Both the position numbers and the translations under genes were made by a program. From positions 181,594 to 245,593 of the forward strand of contig NZ_AUBW01000007.1 of assembly GCF_000429445.1 (NCBI RefSeq): DNA of 64,000 nt. Reading direction: 5' to 3'. Source of the stretch: Algoriphagus terrigena DSM 22685 (GTDB taxonomy: Bacteria; Bacteroidota; Bacteroidia; Cytophagales; Cyclobacteriaceae). Below are positions 53,267 through 61,353 of this stretch, piece after piece. Within the stretch, counting starts at the first letter, position 1. Every line of letters begins with the position of its first letter. Under the pieces are notes generated by a model. It ran no database searches. It had not been told where the DNA came from and saw only the letters and a list, made by a program, of their open reading frames with translations.

Positions 53267-54556
53267 ATGGAAGATTTTCTCTACTTCTTTACGTTTCAGG
53301 ATCCATCGATTGCTTGGGTGGTGTTGGGCATTACGCTGCTCGGAGTCGGATCGGCCTATGTCGGGACTTTTTCCTTTCTCGACAAAAAAGCCCTGCTGGG
53401 CGACGCCATTTCCCACGCGGTACTGCCAGGGATTTGTTTGGGTTTTATCATGGCGGGAGAAAAAAACCCGGTTTACATCGTTTCCGGAGCATTTCTGTCG
53501 GGAGCTGCGGCCACCTTTATGAGTTCGTGGTTGAGACGCAATACCAAGCTCAGCGATGATACCATCATCGCCACGATCCTTTCCGTCTTTTTTGGATTCG
53601 GAATTGTCCTCCTCACCGCCCTTCAAAAATCCGGAAATCCGGAAGTTGCCGGTTTGAACTCATTCATTTTCGGAAATGCCATCGGGATTTCCGAAAACGA
53701 TCTGATGCTGTACGGCGGACTTTCGCTGGTCATCATCCTGGTGCTGACACTTCTTTTGAAGGAATTCCGATTGATGGTCTTCGATCCTGAATACGGCAAG
53801 GCCATCGGTTTTCCGATGAAATTCATCTCGTTCCTGTTCAATGTCCTGATGATCTTGGCCGTGGTCATCGGCATCCAGGCAATCGGTGTGGTGCTGATGG
53901 CAGCGCTACTGATCACGCCGGGAGCTGCTGCCAGATTCTGGACCGATCGGTTAAATCCGCTTTTGATCCTTGCTGCATTGTTCTCCGTGCTTTCCGGCAT
54001 ACTGGGCACCTACGTCTCCTTCGTACTGCCGAAGATGCCGACCGGCCCTTGGGTAGTCGTCTTTCTGTCGGTGTTTGCGATGATCTCATTTTTGATCTCT
54101 CCGAAAAGCGGGATCATCTTCCGGTATTTTGCACGAAAAAAATACCTTCGAAAAACCCACCGGGATCACCTGATGAAGGCGCTCTATAAAGCCAACGAGG
54201 AAGGCAAAACAGGCCTCAATATAGAAGAAATCTATCAGCTCTACCCCTACCAAAAAGTTGAAACCAACCAATCAATTCATGATTTAGTAATGGCGAACTT
54301 TATCACTAATAATCAGTCATTTATAAAATTGACAGAGACGGGAATTTCGGATGCTATGCGCATCGTCAGGCTTCACAGACTCTGGGAATTGTACCTCAAT
54401 GAGTCAATGAATATCGCTCCCGATCACGTGCACGATTCTGCCGAGCAACTGGAGCATTTGATCACCCCGGAGCTGGAGGCTTTGTTGGAGAAGAGGCTCA
54501 ACTATCCCATGCTCGATCCGCACCAGGAACCCATCCCAAGACCAAACAAGCAATGA
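53267..54556 (+). CDS. Metal ABC permease fused to a DtxR-type regulatory domain
   Basis: A 429-residue protein with two parts. Residues 1-280 are an ABC-3 family metal permease (about eight helices, starting VLGITLLGVGSAYVGTFSFL, with the conserved LLGDAISHAVLPGI and ITPGAAARFWTDRL). After a basic linker (RKKYLRKTHRDH) residues about 300-365 look like a winged helix, and 365-429 match the DtxR metal-binding/dimerisation domain: RLHRLWELYLNES with H370, DHVHDSAEQLEH (386-397) and DPHQEPIP (417-424). These line up with the stand-alone repressor encoded upstream in the same operon. The same permease-repressor fusion is known as YtgCR in Chlamydia, where the domain is released and acts as a repressor. 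Confidence 0.9.
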   Translation: MEDFLYFFTFQDPSIAWVVLGITLLGVGSAYVGTFSFLDKKALLGDAISHAVLPGICLGFIMAGEKNPVYIVSGAFLSGAAATFMSSWLRRNTKLSDDTIIATILSVFFGFGIVLLTALQKSGNPEVAGLNSFIFGNAIGISENDLMLYGGLSLVIILVLTLLLKEFRLMVFDPEYGKAIGFPMKFISFLFNVLMILAVVIGIQAIGVVLMAALLITPGAAARFWTDRLNPLLILAALFSVLSGILGTYVSFVLPKMPTGPWVVVFLSVFAMISFLISPKSGIIFRYFARKKYLRKTHRDHLMKALYKANEEGKTGLNIEEIYQLYPYQKVETNQSIHDLVMANFITNNQSFIKLTETGISDAMRIVRLHRLWELYLNESMNIAPDHVHDSAEQLEHLITPELEALLEKRLNYPMLDPHQEPIPRPNKQ

Positions 54557-54590
54557 CCCGATTACCAACTTATTCTCCTTACTCTTACCT

Positions 54591-54720
54591 CTTGATTCTT
54601 TGCTTCGACTCCTGTCACACTGAGCGAAGTCGAAGTGTCAGCATGACAGAGATTCTTGATTCTTGGCTCTCGATTCTTGGCTCCTGACTCTTGATACCAG
54701 ATACTTGTTACTTGATACTA
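54591..54720. repeat. Intergenic repeat cluster inside the metal operon
   Basis: Between the fused permease and the second permease are degenerate tandem units of the kind GATTCTTGGCTC and GATACTTG. They enclose a hairpin element at 54613-54648: TGTCA, CACT ... AGTG, TGACA around GAGCGAAGTCGA. Such CTGAGCGAAGTCGAAG elements recur in Bacteroidota genomes. No reading frame is present. They interrupt an otherwise tightly packed operon. Confidence 0.65.
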
Positions 54721-54731
54721 ACTATTAAAAC

Positions 54732-55628
54732 ATGACCTTCGACAGCAACGCATTTCTGATCATCTTCACAGGTTCACTGATCGCGATCTCCTGTGGGTTT
54801 CTGGGCGTCTTCATGATGCTTCGCAAGATGTCCATGACTGGCGACGCCATCTCCCATGCAGTTTTGCCGGGCATCGTCATCGGCTTTTTCGTCTCCGGAA
54901 GTCAACGAAGCCTCGAAGTAATCATCGGGGCTGGACTTTTGGGAATCTTGGCGACGCTGATGATCGACTGGCTACGCAAAAAAGCCCGGGTACAGCTGGA
55001 CGCGTCCATCGGGATCACCTTCACCCTACTCTTTGCCATCGGCATTATCCTGATCAATCTACTCGCTTACAAAGTCGATTTGGATCAGGAATGTGTGCTG
55101 TATGGAGAGATCGCTTACCTGCCGATCGACAGTTGGATCACGAAAAACGGGATGAATCTTGGACCTAGGATCACTTGGCTGGCAGGCTTGAATTTCCTAT
55201 TTGTCGTCGGTTTTATCTACCTGTTATTTAAGGAGTTGGTACTAACTAGCTTCGATGAGAACTTTAGCTCAGTGATGGGCATTCCCGCCAAGGGGATCAA
55301 CCTTGCATTGATGAGTATCGTATCTTACACCACGGTAAGCAGCTTCGAATCTGTTGGCGCGATATTGGTAGTTGCCCTTTTGGTGGTGCCGCCTGCTACG
55401 GCTTTTCTATGGACCAAAAGCCTAATGCCGCTTTTGAAGCTCACCGCCGTGATGGGTGTTTTGATTGCACTGTTCGGTTACTATCTTGCCTACCTGATCG
55501 ACAGTTCGATCGCGGGGATGATGGTGTTGGTTGCCGGGGTTTTCTTCGGCATAAGTGCTTTGATTCACAGCAAAAAGCCCAGTTGGATGGGACGAACTTC
55601 TTCAACAAGTCAACCGTTTGGAGTCTAA
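54732..55628 (+). CDS. Metal ABC transporter permease
   Basis: A 298-residue ABC-3 family permease with nine or so hydrophobic helices, starting FDSNAFLIIFTGSLIAISCG. It has the conserved TGDAISHAVLPGIVIGFF near the N-terminus and VALLVVPPATAFLWTKSL in the C-terminal half, equivalent to segments of the fused permease. It provides the second membrane half of the importer. The 175-bp repeat-bearing gap from the previous gene is unusual in this operon. The stop TAA is directly followed by the start of the thioredoxin-like gene. Confidence 0.92.
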   Translation: MTFDSNAFLIIFTGSLIAISCGFLGVFMMLRKMSMTGDAISHAVLPGIVIGFFVSGSQRSLEVIIGAGLLGILATLMIDWLRKKARVQLDASIGITFTLLFAIGIILINLLAYKVDLDQECVLYGEIAYLPIDSWITKNGMNLGPRITWLAGLNFLFVVGFIYLLFKELVLTSFDENFSSVMGIPAKGINLALMSIVSYTTVSSFESVGAILVVALLVVPPATAFLWTKSLMPLLKLTAVMGVLIALFGYYLAYLIDSSIAGMMVLVAGVFFGISALIHSKKPSWMGRTSSTSQPFGV

Positions 55629-56096
55629 ATGATTATGAAAATGAAACACCTGGTCACACTTGCGTTCGCGCTTTTGATAAGCTTTTCTGTCCAAGCGCAG
55701 GATCAGATCGAATGGATGAAATTTGAAGAGGCAATCGAAGCCAATAAAACCAATCCAAAGATGCTGCTCGTCGACGTCTATACCGACTGGTGTGGCTGGT
55801 GCAAGAAGATGGATAAGGAAACCTTCACGGATCCAAAGGTCATTGCACATATCAAGGCTAATTATTATGCCGTGAAGTTAAATGCTGAAAACACCCAACG
55901 GAGTTTCGATTTCATGGGCAAAACCTACAATGAAGCCCAGATGGCTGCGGCTATGAGAGTTCGCTCCTATCCCAATTTTGTGGTCATCGAACCCAAACTC
56001 CAAAACATCGCCCAGCTTCCGGGATACCGAAAGCCCGAAGAATTCCTGGCGGGACTGAATGATCTAGTCGACAAAGCATTTAAACAAAAACAATGA
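55629..56096 (+). CDS. Exported thioredoxin-like protein
   Basis: A 155-residue protein with signal peptide (KMKHLVTLAFALLISFSVQA, cleavage before QDQ) and a thioredoxin-like fold of the DUF255/thioredoxin_7 kind. The active-site pair is WCGWC (C55, C58), preceded by LLVDVYTD and followed by FTDPKVIAHIKANYYAVKLN. YPNFVVIEP supplies the cis-Pro strand. Likely a periplasmic thiol oxidoreductase. Either ATG at 55629 or at 55635 could start it. It is immediately behind the metal permease and its stop overlaps the mnmE start (ATGA), so these genes may be co-transcribed. Confidence 0.88.
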   Translation: MIMKMKHLVTLAFALLISFSVQAQDQIEWMKFEEAIEANKTNPKMLLVDVYTDWCGWCKKMDKETFTDPKVIAHIKANYYAVKLNAENTQRSFDFMGKTYNEAQMAAAMRVRSYPNFVVIEPKLQNIAQLPGYRKPEEFLAGLNDLVDKAFKQKQ

Positions 56097-57475
56097 GTTT
56101 TTCGCTTTCTGAGCAAAACGATACCATCATCGCGTTGGCAACCCCGCAAGGTGTCGGCGCAATCGCAGTGATCCGGCTTTCCGGAAAAGACGCCATCTCG
56201 CTGACCAATGCTGTTTTCTTCGGCAAAAACTTAGAAAATCAAGCTTCCCACACCATTCACTTTGGTACCATTCGGGATGGAGAAAAGATCATCGACGAAG
56301 TCCTGGTCTCGCTTTTCATCGCTCCAACCTCGTTTACCAAGGAAAATGTCGTAGAAATCTCTACGCACGGCTCATCCTATATCGTCAATCAGGTCATCAA
56401 GCTTTTTATCCGCAAAGGAGCGCGCCCGGCAAAGCCCGGAGAATTCACTCAGCGCGCTTTCCTTAACGGTCAGTTCGATCTGGCGCAAGCTGAGGCCGTT
56501 GCTGATTTGATCCATGCAGATTCCGAAACCTCCCATCAGGCGGCCTTGAGTCAGATGCGCGGTGGATTTAGCTCTGAGATACAAGAGCTTAGAAGCCGGT
56601 TGATCCATTTTGCTTCCATGATCGAGTTGGAGTTGGACTTTGGTGAAGAAGATGTAGAGTTTGCCAGCCGCGAGGAATTAAGGACGCTCGTCGAGCGGCT
56701 TCTACGGGTCGTAGAGGAATTGATCTTGAGCTTCGATCTGGGAAATGTGATCAAAAACGGCGTTCCCACCGTGATAGCAGGCAAACCAAACGCGGGGAAA
56801 TCCACGCTGCTCAATGCGCTGCTCAATGAAGAAAAAGCCATCGTCTCGGAGATTGCCGGTACGACGCGAGATTTCATCGAGGATGAAATCAATATCGGCG
56901 GGGTGATCTTTCGATTCATCGACACAGCCGGACTGCGGGAAACCACCGACACCATCGAGGCCATCGGCGTCAGCCGAACTCAGGAGAAGATGAAGACCGC
57001 TTCGCTGATTCTGTACCTTTTTGATCTGGGAGATACCGACCTGGTGGAGATCAACCGGGAGATCAACAAATTGGAAAATCAGGGAGTGCCTTTCCTGAAA
57101 GTTGCAAATAAGGTCGACAAGGCTAATTCAGAGTTGGTAAATGAGTTAACCAAGCAACATCCCGACACGATCTTCATCTCTGCGGGAAAAAAAGAGAACC
57201 TGGAAGGACTCAAAGCCAAGATCCTCGCGCTGGTCAATCTGGACAAATTCCGAACAGGAAATACGGTTGTGACCAACGTCCGCCACTACGATTCACTGGT
57301 CAAAACCCGCGAGTCCTTGTTGGACATCCTTGCTGGTTTGGACAATCAGGTCACCAATGATTTTGTTGCAATGGATATTCGCAGATCTCTTCACTTCCTT
57401 GGCACCATCACAGGTGAGATAACCACAGATGACTTGCTGGAGAACATCTTTAGGAATTTTTGCATCGGGAAGTAA
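56093..57475 (+). CDS. mnmE: tRNA uridine-5-carboxymethylaminomethyl modification GTPase MnmE
   Basis: A 460-residue GTPase that with MnmG modifies U34 of several tRNAs. The N-terminal tetrahydrofolate-binding domain (TIIALATPQGVGAIAVIRLS), the helical domain and an inserted G domain are all present. In the G domain the P-loop is GKPNAGKS (230-237), then AGTTRD and DTAG (277-280). The C-terminus ends in the invariant FCIGK with C457. The gene is intact. The last 18 bases form the expected attachment sequence for the integrated element that follows immediately. Confidence 0.97.
   Translation: MSFSLSEQNDTIIALATPQGVGAIAVIRLSGKDAISLTNAVFFGKNLENQASHTIHFGTIRDGEKIIDEVLVSLFIAPTSFTKENVVEISTHGSSYIVNQVIKLFIRKGARPAKPGEFTQRAFLNGQFDLAQAEAVADLIHADSETSHQAALSQMRGGFSSEIQELRSRLIHFASMIELELDFGEEDVEFASREELRTLVERLLRVVEELILSFDLGNVIKNGVPTVIAGKPNAGKSTLLNALLNEEKAIVSEIAGTTRDFIEDEINIGGVIFRFIDTAGLRETTDTIEAIGVSRTQEKMKTASLILYLFDLGDTDLVEINREINKLENQGVPFLKVANKVDKANSELVNELTKQHPDTIFISAGKKENLEGLKAKILALVNLDKFRTGNTVVTNVRHYDSLVKTRESLLDILAGLDNQVTNDFVAMDIRRSLHFLGTITGEITTDDLLENIFRNFCIGK
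57458..57475 (+). other. Putative attachment site (3' end of mnmE)
   Basis: TTTTGCATCGGGAAGTAA encodes F-C-I-G-K-stop, the most conserved end of mnmE. In Salmonella genomic island 1 the same 3' end of trmE/thdF serves as attB, and an integrase gene lies just downstream here too. No second copy occurs in the rest of the window, so the right end would lie outside. The recombination site itself is inferred. Confidence 0.5.
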
Positions 57476-57517
57476 AACGGTATAAACAGTTCTAAATTAC
57501 TCTAAGTAAACACAAAT

Positions 57518-57551
57518 AAAACCCTCTAATTGAACAAATTAGAGGGTTTTT
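57518..57551 (+). terminator. Terminator after mnmE
   Basis: AAAACCCTCTAATT and its exact complement (14-bp arms, 5-nt loop) followed by T-rich sequence, 43 bp after the mnmE stop. It also separates mnmE from the element's own genes. Confidence 0.88.
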
Positions 57552-57594
57552 CATTTTTGATTGTTTTTCATCAATTCTGAAAATTTACAGAATA

Positions 57595-57631
57595 TTTGTA
57601 CCGTATTTGTACCGTTTTTTGGCGGTACAAA
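57595..57631. repeat. Triple TTTGTACCG motif, possible integrase arm sites
   Basis: TTTGTACCG occurs at 57595-57603 and 57606-57614 in direct orientation with an 11-bp period, and as its complement CGGTACAAA at 57623-57631. The trio lies between the mnmE terminator and the HTH/integrase genes, where integrase or excisionase binding is expected. Confidence 0.5.
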
Positions 57632-57664
57632 TTTTTTGCTAAATTGGGGGAGATTATGAAACAA

Positions 57665-57714
57665 TGGGAAACAACCAGAAACAACTGGAAACAGTGGGAA
57701 ACAACCAGAAACAA
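57665..57714 (+). repeat. Five tandem 10-bp repeats (RGAAACA core)
   Basis: TGGGAAACAA, CCAGAAACAA, CTGGAAACAG, TGGGAAACAA and CCAGAAACAA follow each other without gaps; the core is GAAACA at a 10-bp period, and units 1-2 repeat exactly as 4-5. The array ends 20 bp before the HTH gene at 57735. A period of one helical turn puts all cores on one face of the DNA. Confidence 0.7.
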
Positions 57715-57734
57715 ACTGACCGATTAATACAGCT

Positions 57735-58088
57735 ATGAGTTCGAACATCAGAATAACCCGGATATGCCAGTTTTGCGGAGGTTCGTTTACGGCAAAGACC
57801 ACTGTAACCAAGTATTGCGGCGATAACTGCTCGAAGAGGGCTTATAAACTGCGGATGAAAGAAGAGAAAATCCAGCAAAGCAATACTGAGACCGCAACCA
57901 CCTTGAACCAAGCCTGGGTCAACGCCAGCCAAAAGGACTACTTAAATGTGAAGGAGACCTGCGTGTTTATGGGGATCAGCCGAACGACGCTTTGGCGATT
58001 GGTCAGCAAAGACTCGTTGAGCGCAAAAAGTATCGGAAGAAAGAGGATTTTCAGGAAATCTGAGCTAGAGACATTTTTGAACCAATAG
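57735..58088 (+). CDS. Zinc-ribbon plus HTH DNA-binding protein
   Basis: A 117-residue protein. Residues 8-35 form a C4 zinc motif (C11-x2-C14 ... C28-x3-C32, in RICQFCGGSF and KYCGDNCSKR). The C-terminal part is a MerR/excisionase-like helix-turn-helix (YLNVKETCVFMGISRTTLWR, then LSAKSIGRKRIFRKSELETF). It lies between the 10-bp repeat array and the integrase, which starts 11 bp later. It is probably a recombination-directionality or transcription factor of the element; the repeats are its obvious candidate site. This is inference. Confidence 0.75.
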   Translation: MSSNIRITRICQFCGGSFTAKTTVTKYCGDNCSKRAYKLRMKEEKIQQSNTETATTLNQAWVNASQKDYLNVKETCVFMGISRTTLWRLVSKDSLSAKSIGRKRIFRKSELETFLNQ

Positions 58089-58098
58089 CCACTATTCT

Positions 58099-59229
58099 AT
58101 GAAAGCGATCAAAGTCACATTAAGGAAGCGTCCTCTGGAAAACAACAAAGTCAGCTTGTACTTGGACTTCTATCCTCCTATCGTAGATCCCCAATCAGGG
58201 CAGAAAAAAAGAAGGGACTATCTGGGGTTGCATATTTTCGCCAACCCGAAAACCCATACTGAAAAGGAGTTCAACCGGATCTGCCTCTTAAAGGCCGAAA
58301 GTATACGAAACCAAAAGGAAATCGAATTCCTAAACAGCAACTTTGGGTTTTATGACAAATTCAACCAAAAACGGAATTTCCTACAGTACTTTGTCGAAAA
58401 AGGAAGAGCCCATTCCACTTCCGATGGAAACCGGGGGAATTGGCAAAGCGCATTCGAGCACCTGAATATTTATACTGGGGGAACCTGCACATTCGCGGAT
58501 GTTACCCCAGAATTTTGCCAGGGTTTTAAAGAATATCTCTCAAGAACAAAATCCATCGGGAGAAACCATAGGCTGTCAGCAAATACCCAACTCAGCTACT
58601 TTGCCAAACTTAGGGCTGCCCTGAAAGATGCGATTAAAGAGCGGCTTATTACGGCAGACCCTTGTATTGCGATCAGCAATATAAGAGCGGAAGGCAGCAC
58701 TCGGGTCTACCTTACCCAAGCTGAAGTAAAGAAGCTCTACCAAACCCCATGTCCTGCACTACCCGCTTTGCGGATTGCGGCTCTTTTTTCCTGTCTCACC
58801 GGACTTCGATGGTCTGATATCGAGAAACTGACCTGGAGTGAAATCGAAGAAACGGACCAATCCAACATTTCATTGCTAAAGTATCGCCAGAAGAAGACCG
58901 GCAGATCGGAGTATTTGCCGATTTCCAGTCAGGCGAGGGGGATTTTGGGAGAAAGACAGCTTCAATCTGAACGCGTTTTTCCAAACTTGAAGTATTCGGC
59001 CACCAACAATACGATTTTGAAAAGCTGGGTTCTCAGTGCCGGTATTCTAAAAAATGTCACGTTTCACTGCTTTCGTCACACCTATGCTACGTTACAGTTG
59101 GCTGGTGGCACGGATATCTATGTGATCTCAGGCAATCTCGGCCATAGCCAACTCAAAACGACAGAGATCTACACCAAAATCACCAATGAGAAAAAGATAG
59201 AATCTGCCGACAAAATAAAGCTGTACTAA
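58099..59229 (+). CDS. Tyrosine-type site-specific integrase
   Basis: A 376-residue tyrosine recombinase of the Bacteroidota type. An N-terminal arm-binding region (1 to about 60, with LYLDFYPPIVDPQSGQKKRR), a SAM-like core-binding domain (about 95-190), and the catalytic domain follow. Active residues can be placed: R237 (LTGLRWSD), K265 or K266 (RQKKTGR), H323-x2-R326 (FHCFRHTYA), H349 (NLGHSQL) and the nucleophile Y358 (TEIYTKI). All are present, so it should be active. It is located directly after the putative attachment site at the mnmE 3' end, as expected for an integrase at the left end of its element. Confidence 0.95.
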   Translation: MKAIKVTLRKRPLENNKVSLYLDFYPPIVDPQSGQKKRRDYLGLHIFANPKTHTEKEFNRICLLKAESIRNQKEIEFLNSNFGFYDKFNQKRNFLQYFVEKGRAHSTSDGNRGNWQSAFEHLNIYTGGTCTFADVTPEFCQGFKEYLSRTKSIGRNHRLSANTQLSYFAKLRAALKDAIKERLITADPCIAISNIRAEGSTRVYLTQAEVKKLYQTPCPALPALRIAALFSCLTGLRWSDIEKLTWSEIEETDQSNISLLKYRQKKTGRSEYLPISSQARGILGERQLQSERVFPNLKYSATNNTILKSWVLSAGILKNVTFHCFRHTYATLQLAGGTDIYVISGNLGHSQLKTTEIYTKITNEKKIESADKIKLY

Positions 59230-59782
59230 CTAATTCAATATCATTACGAATAATTATTTTTATGGGTTGGAGCCCAAAACCTATCCAGTATTTGTCATTG
59301 ATTTTTGGCTAACACAAAAAAAATAAAATTTTTTTGCGTCTATTTTTCAGAGTAATTCCTCCCATTGAGCGTATATAAATATATACACATATTCAGATAT
59401 ATACCCATTTATAAATAACAAACATTATTATTTAAAATACGTTTTAAAGCAAACAACCTTCATAAATTGGATTATTTAAATAATATATAACTATATCTAT
59501 ATTTAACTTTAAAAAACACAAGACTTGTCAAATGTTAACAAAAAACAGCTTTATAAGCTAAGCTATAATGTGCTGATTTTCTGATATTAATGAATCTTAC
59601 TAATCTAATGAATAATGGACACAATATATCCACATATATAGATATAAACATATATGATCAGTTTTGAAAACTGTATTTTTTAACCAAATCCAACTTGATA
59701 CAACCAATTCAATAAGCAGTTTTGTAGGCTTGTTTTACTGCTGAACATTTTTCTAAATTCCAACAACCAAAACAACAATGTC
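59230..59782. other. AT-rich non-coding control region of the element
   Basis: About 550 bp with no convincing frame and visibly very high A+T content (long runs such as TATATAAATATATACACATA). It includes the perfect palindrome CAGTTTTGAAAACTG at 59659-59673, an AGCTTTATAAGCT palindrome, and AATGTTAAC at 59531-59539, which is one base away from the AATGTTGAC repeats found downstream. It may hold promoters for the HTH-helicase operon or an AT-rich unwinding region. No function is shown. Confidence 0.5.
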
Positions 59783-60139
59783 ATGAAATCAGACAATCCA
59801 TTTGAAGTCTTAAATAGTCGACTAGATGAAATATTCAATAGGCTAGATGAAATCCAAAATTTAAAAGAAGACTCTCGTGATGTAGAGGAATCCAAGATAA
59901 TCTTGAACGTTAGGGAGGCGGCCGAACTGCTTAACCTGAGCGTCTATTCGATCTATGCAAAGACTTCCAAAAAAGAAATCCCATTTTCCAAGAGGGGAAG
60001 ACACCTCTATTTTTTCAAGGGAGACCTAATCGACTGGCTAAGGAAAGCTGCCTTTAAGACAAAGGATGAAATTGAGCAGGAAGCACATGATGTGCTCTTG
60101 AACCAAAAGCATCGACCTGCCAAAAGATATAAGGTATGA
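59783..60139 (+). CDS. Excisionase-type HTH protein
   Basis: A 118-residue protein. The N-terminal 35 residues are a coiled coil (VLNSRLDEIFNRLDEIQNLK), followed by a HTH_17/MerR-like domain (LNVREAAELLNLSVYSIYAK, EIPFSKRGRHLYFFKGDLID) and a Lys-rich tail. In NBU-like and related Bacteroidota elements, small proteins of this kind precede the primase gene and take part in excision. Its stop overlaps the start of the helicase gene (ATGA), so they are co-translated. Confidence 0.82.
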   Translation: MKSDNPFEVLNSRLDEIFNRLDEIQNLKEDSRDVEESKIILNVREAAELLNLSVYSIYAKTSKKEIPFSKRGRHLYFFKGDLIDWLRKAAFKTKDEIEQEAHDVLLNQKHRPAKRYKV

Positions 60140-61353
60140 ACAGCGCTACAGACAAATACATCCGAGTTGGGACGTCTCTTTTTAAGCGAGTGAAGAAACC
60201 CATGATGAGCGGCAAGGATGAAGAAATGATGATTTCCTGGAACCTGGACACCATCAAGCAGGACTTTGCCAATTGGCGGGATGTGGTGAAAGGGATGGAA
60301 CGGTACAACGGATTTTGTACCATACCGGAACATCTGGACTACCAGCGCAACTATCAAGGCTTCTACAATCTTTACGAACCCATCACCGTTTGCCCAGAGC
60401 CTGGAGAATGCCCCAACATTCTGCGCTTCGTGAAGCATATTTTTGGTGATCAGTACGAGATAGGACTAGACTATCTTCAACTGCTCTTCACCAAACCCAG
60501 TCAGCGTCTTCCGGTACTTTGTCTGGTCAGCAGTGAGGGAAACACAGGGAAAACCACCTTTTTGAATCTATTGAAGGCCATCTATGGCAATAACATGACC
60601 TTCAACACCAACTCGGATTTCAGAAGCAATTTCAATTCTGATTGGGTATCCAAGCTGATCATCGCAATAGACGAAGTGTTGCTGGACAGAAAGGAAGACA
60701 GCGAGAAAATCAAAAATCTGAGTACTGCCAAATCTTATAAAGCCGAAGCGAAGGGTAAAGACCGATTTGAGGTAGAGTTTTTTGGCAAGATCATCCTGTG
60801 CTCAAACAACGAGGATAATTTCATGGTCATCGGAGTTCAAGAGACCAGATATTGGGTGAGAAAGGTTCCCACGTTGGAAAAGCTGGATCCCGATTTTCTT
60901 TACAAGCTGGAAGCTGAGCTTCCCCACCTACTCCACTACTTGCTTCACCGAAAGCTTGCGACGGCCAAGAGTTCCAGGATGTGGTTTACTCCCGAGCAGA
61001 TCTATACACCTGCACTTCGGAGGGTGAAATCCTATTCAGTAAACAAGGTGGAGCTTGAGCTTTTCGAGACTATCAAGGAAATCATGGAAAGTCGTGAGCT
61101 GTCTGAATTTTGCCTGACCAATACCCATGCAAAGAAATTATTGGAAAGATCCGGCTTCTCTGTCTCTCGATCTTACGTCCGAAAAATCCTGGAAGAAGTA
61201 TGGAAGCTGAAGCAGTATCCCAACTCCTCCAACTTCACCGCTTACCAGTACGACTCAACGGGCAGCATCTACGAAAAAGAAGAGAAAGGAAGGTATTACA
61301 AAATCCTTCAACAGGAATTAGAGCGGATTTTCTCTGGAATGTTGACTAATTGA
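60136..61353 (+). CDS. SF3-type primase-helicase (DUF5906-like)
   Basis: A 405-residue replication protein. The helicase core has Walker A EGNTGKTT (134-141), Walker B IIAIDE (175-180) and a motif C with the sensor asparagine in IILCSNNED (about 219-227). The C-terminus looks like a winged helix (ELSEFCLTNTHAKKLLERSG). There is no clear primase domain in the N-terminal 100 residues. Such proteins replicate excised mobilizable elements and some plasmids or phages. The 3' end of the gene overlaps the first AATGTTGACT repeat, and the rest of the array lies directly downstream. Confidence 0.88.
   Translation: MNSATDKYIRVGTSLFKRVKKPMMSGKDEEMMISWNLDTIKQDFANWRDVVKGMERYNGFCTIPEHLDYQRNYQGFYNLYEPITVCPEPGECPNILRFVKHIFGDQYEIGLDYLQLLFTKPSQRLPVLCLVSSEGNTGKTTFLNLLKAIYGNNMTFNTNSDFRSNFNSDWVSKLIIAIDEVLLDRKEDSEKIKNLSTAKSYKAEAKGKDRFEVEFFGKIILCSNNEDNFMVIGVQETRYWVRKVPTLEKLDPDFLYKLEAELPHLLHYLLHRKLATAKSSRMWFTPEQIYTPALRRVKSYSVNKVELELFETIKEIMESRELSEFCLTNTHAKKLLERSGFSVSRSYVRKILEEVWKLKQYPNSSNFTAYQYDSTGSIYEKEEKGRYYKILQQELERIFSGMLTN

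Noticed and set aside
57665..57714. Possible CRISPR array or coding repeat
   Set aside because: Units are 10 bp with no spacers; too short for CRISPR. The overlapping minus-strand frame is a by-product of the repeat.
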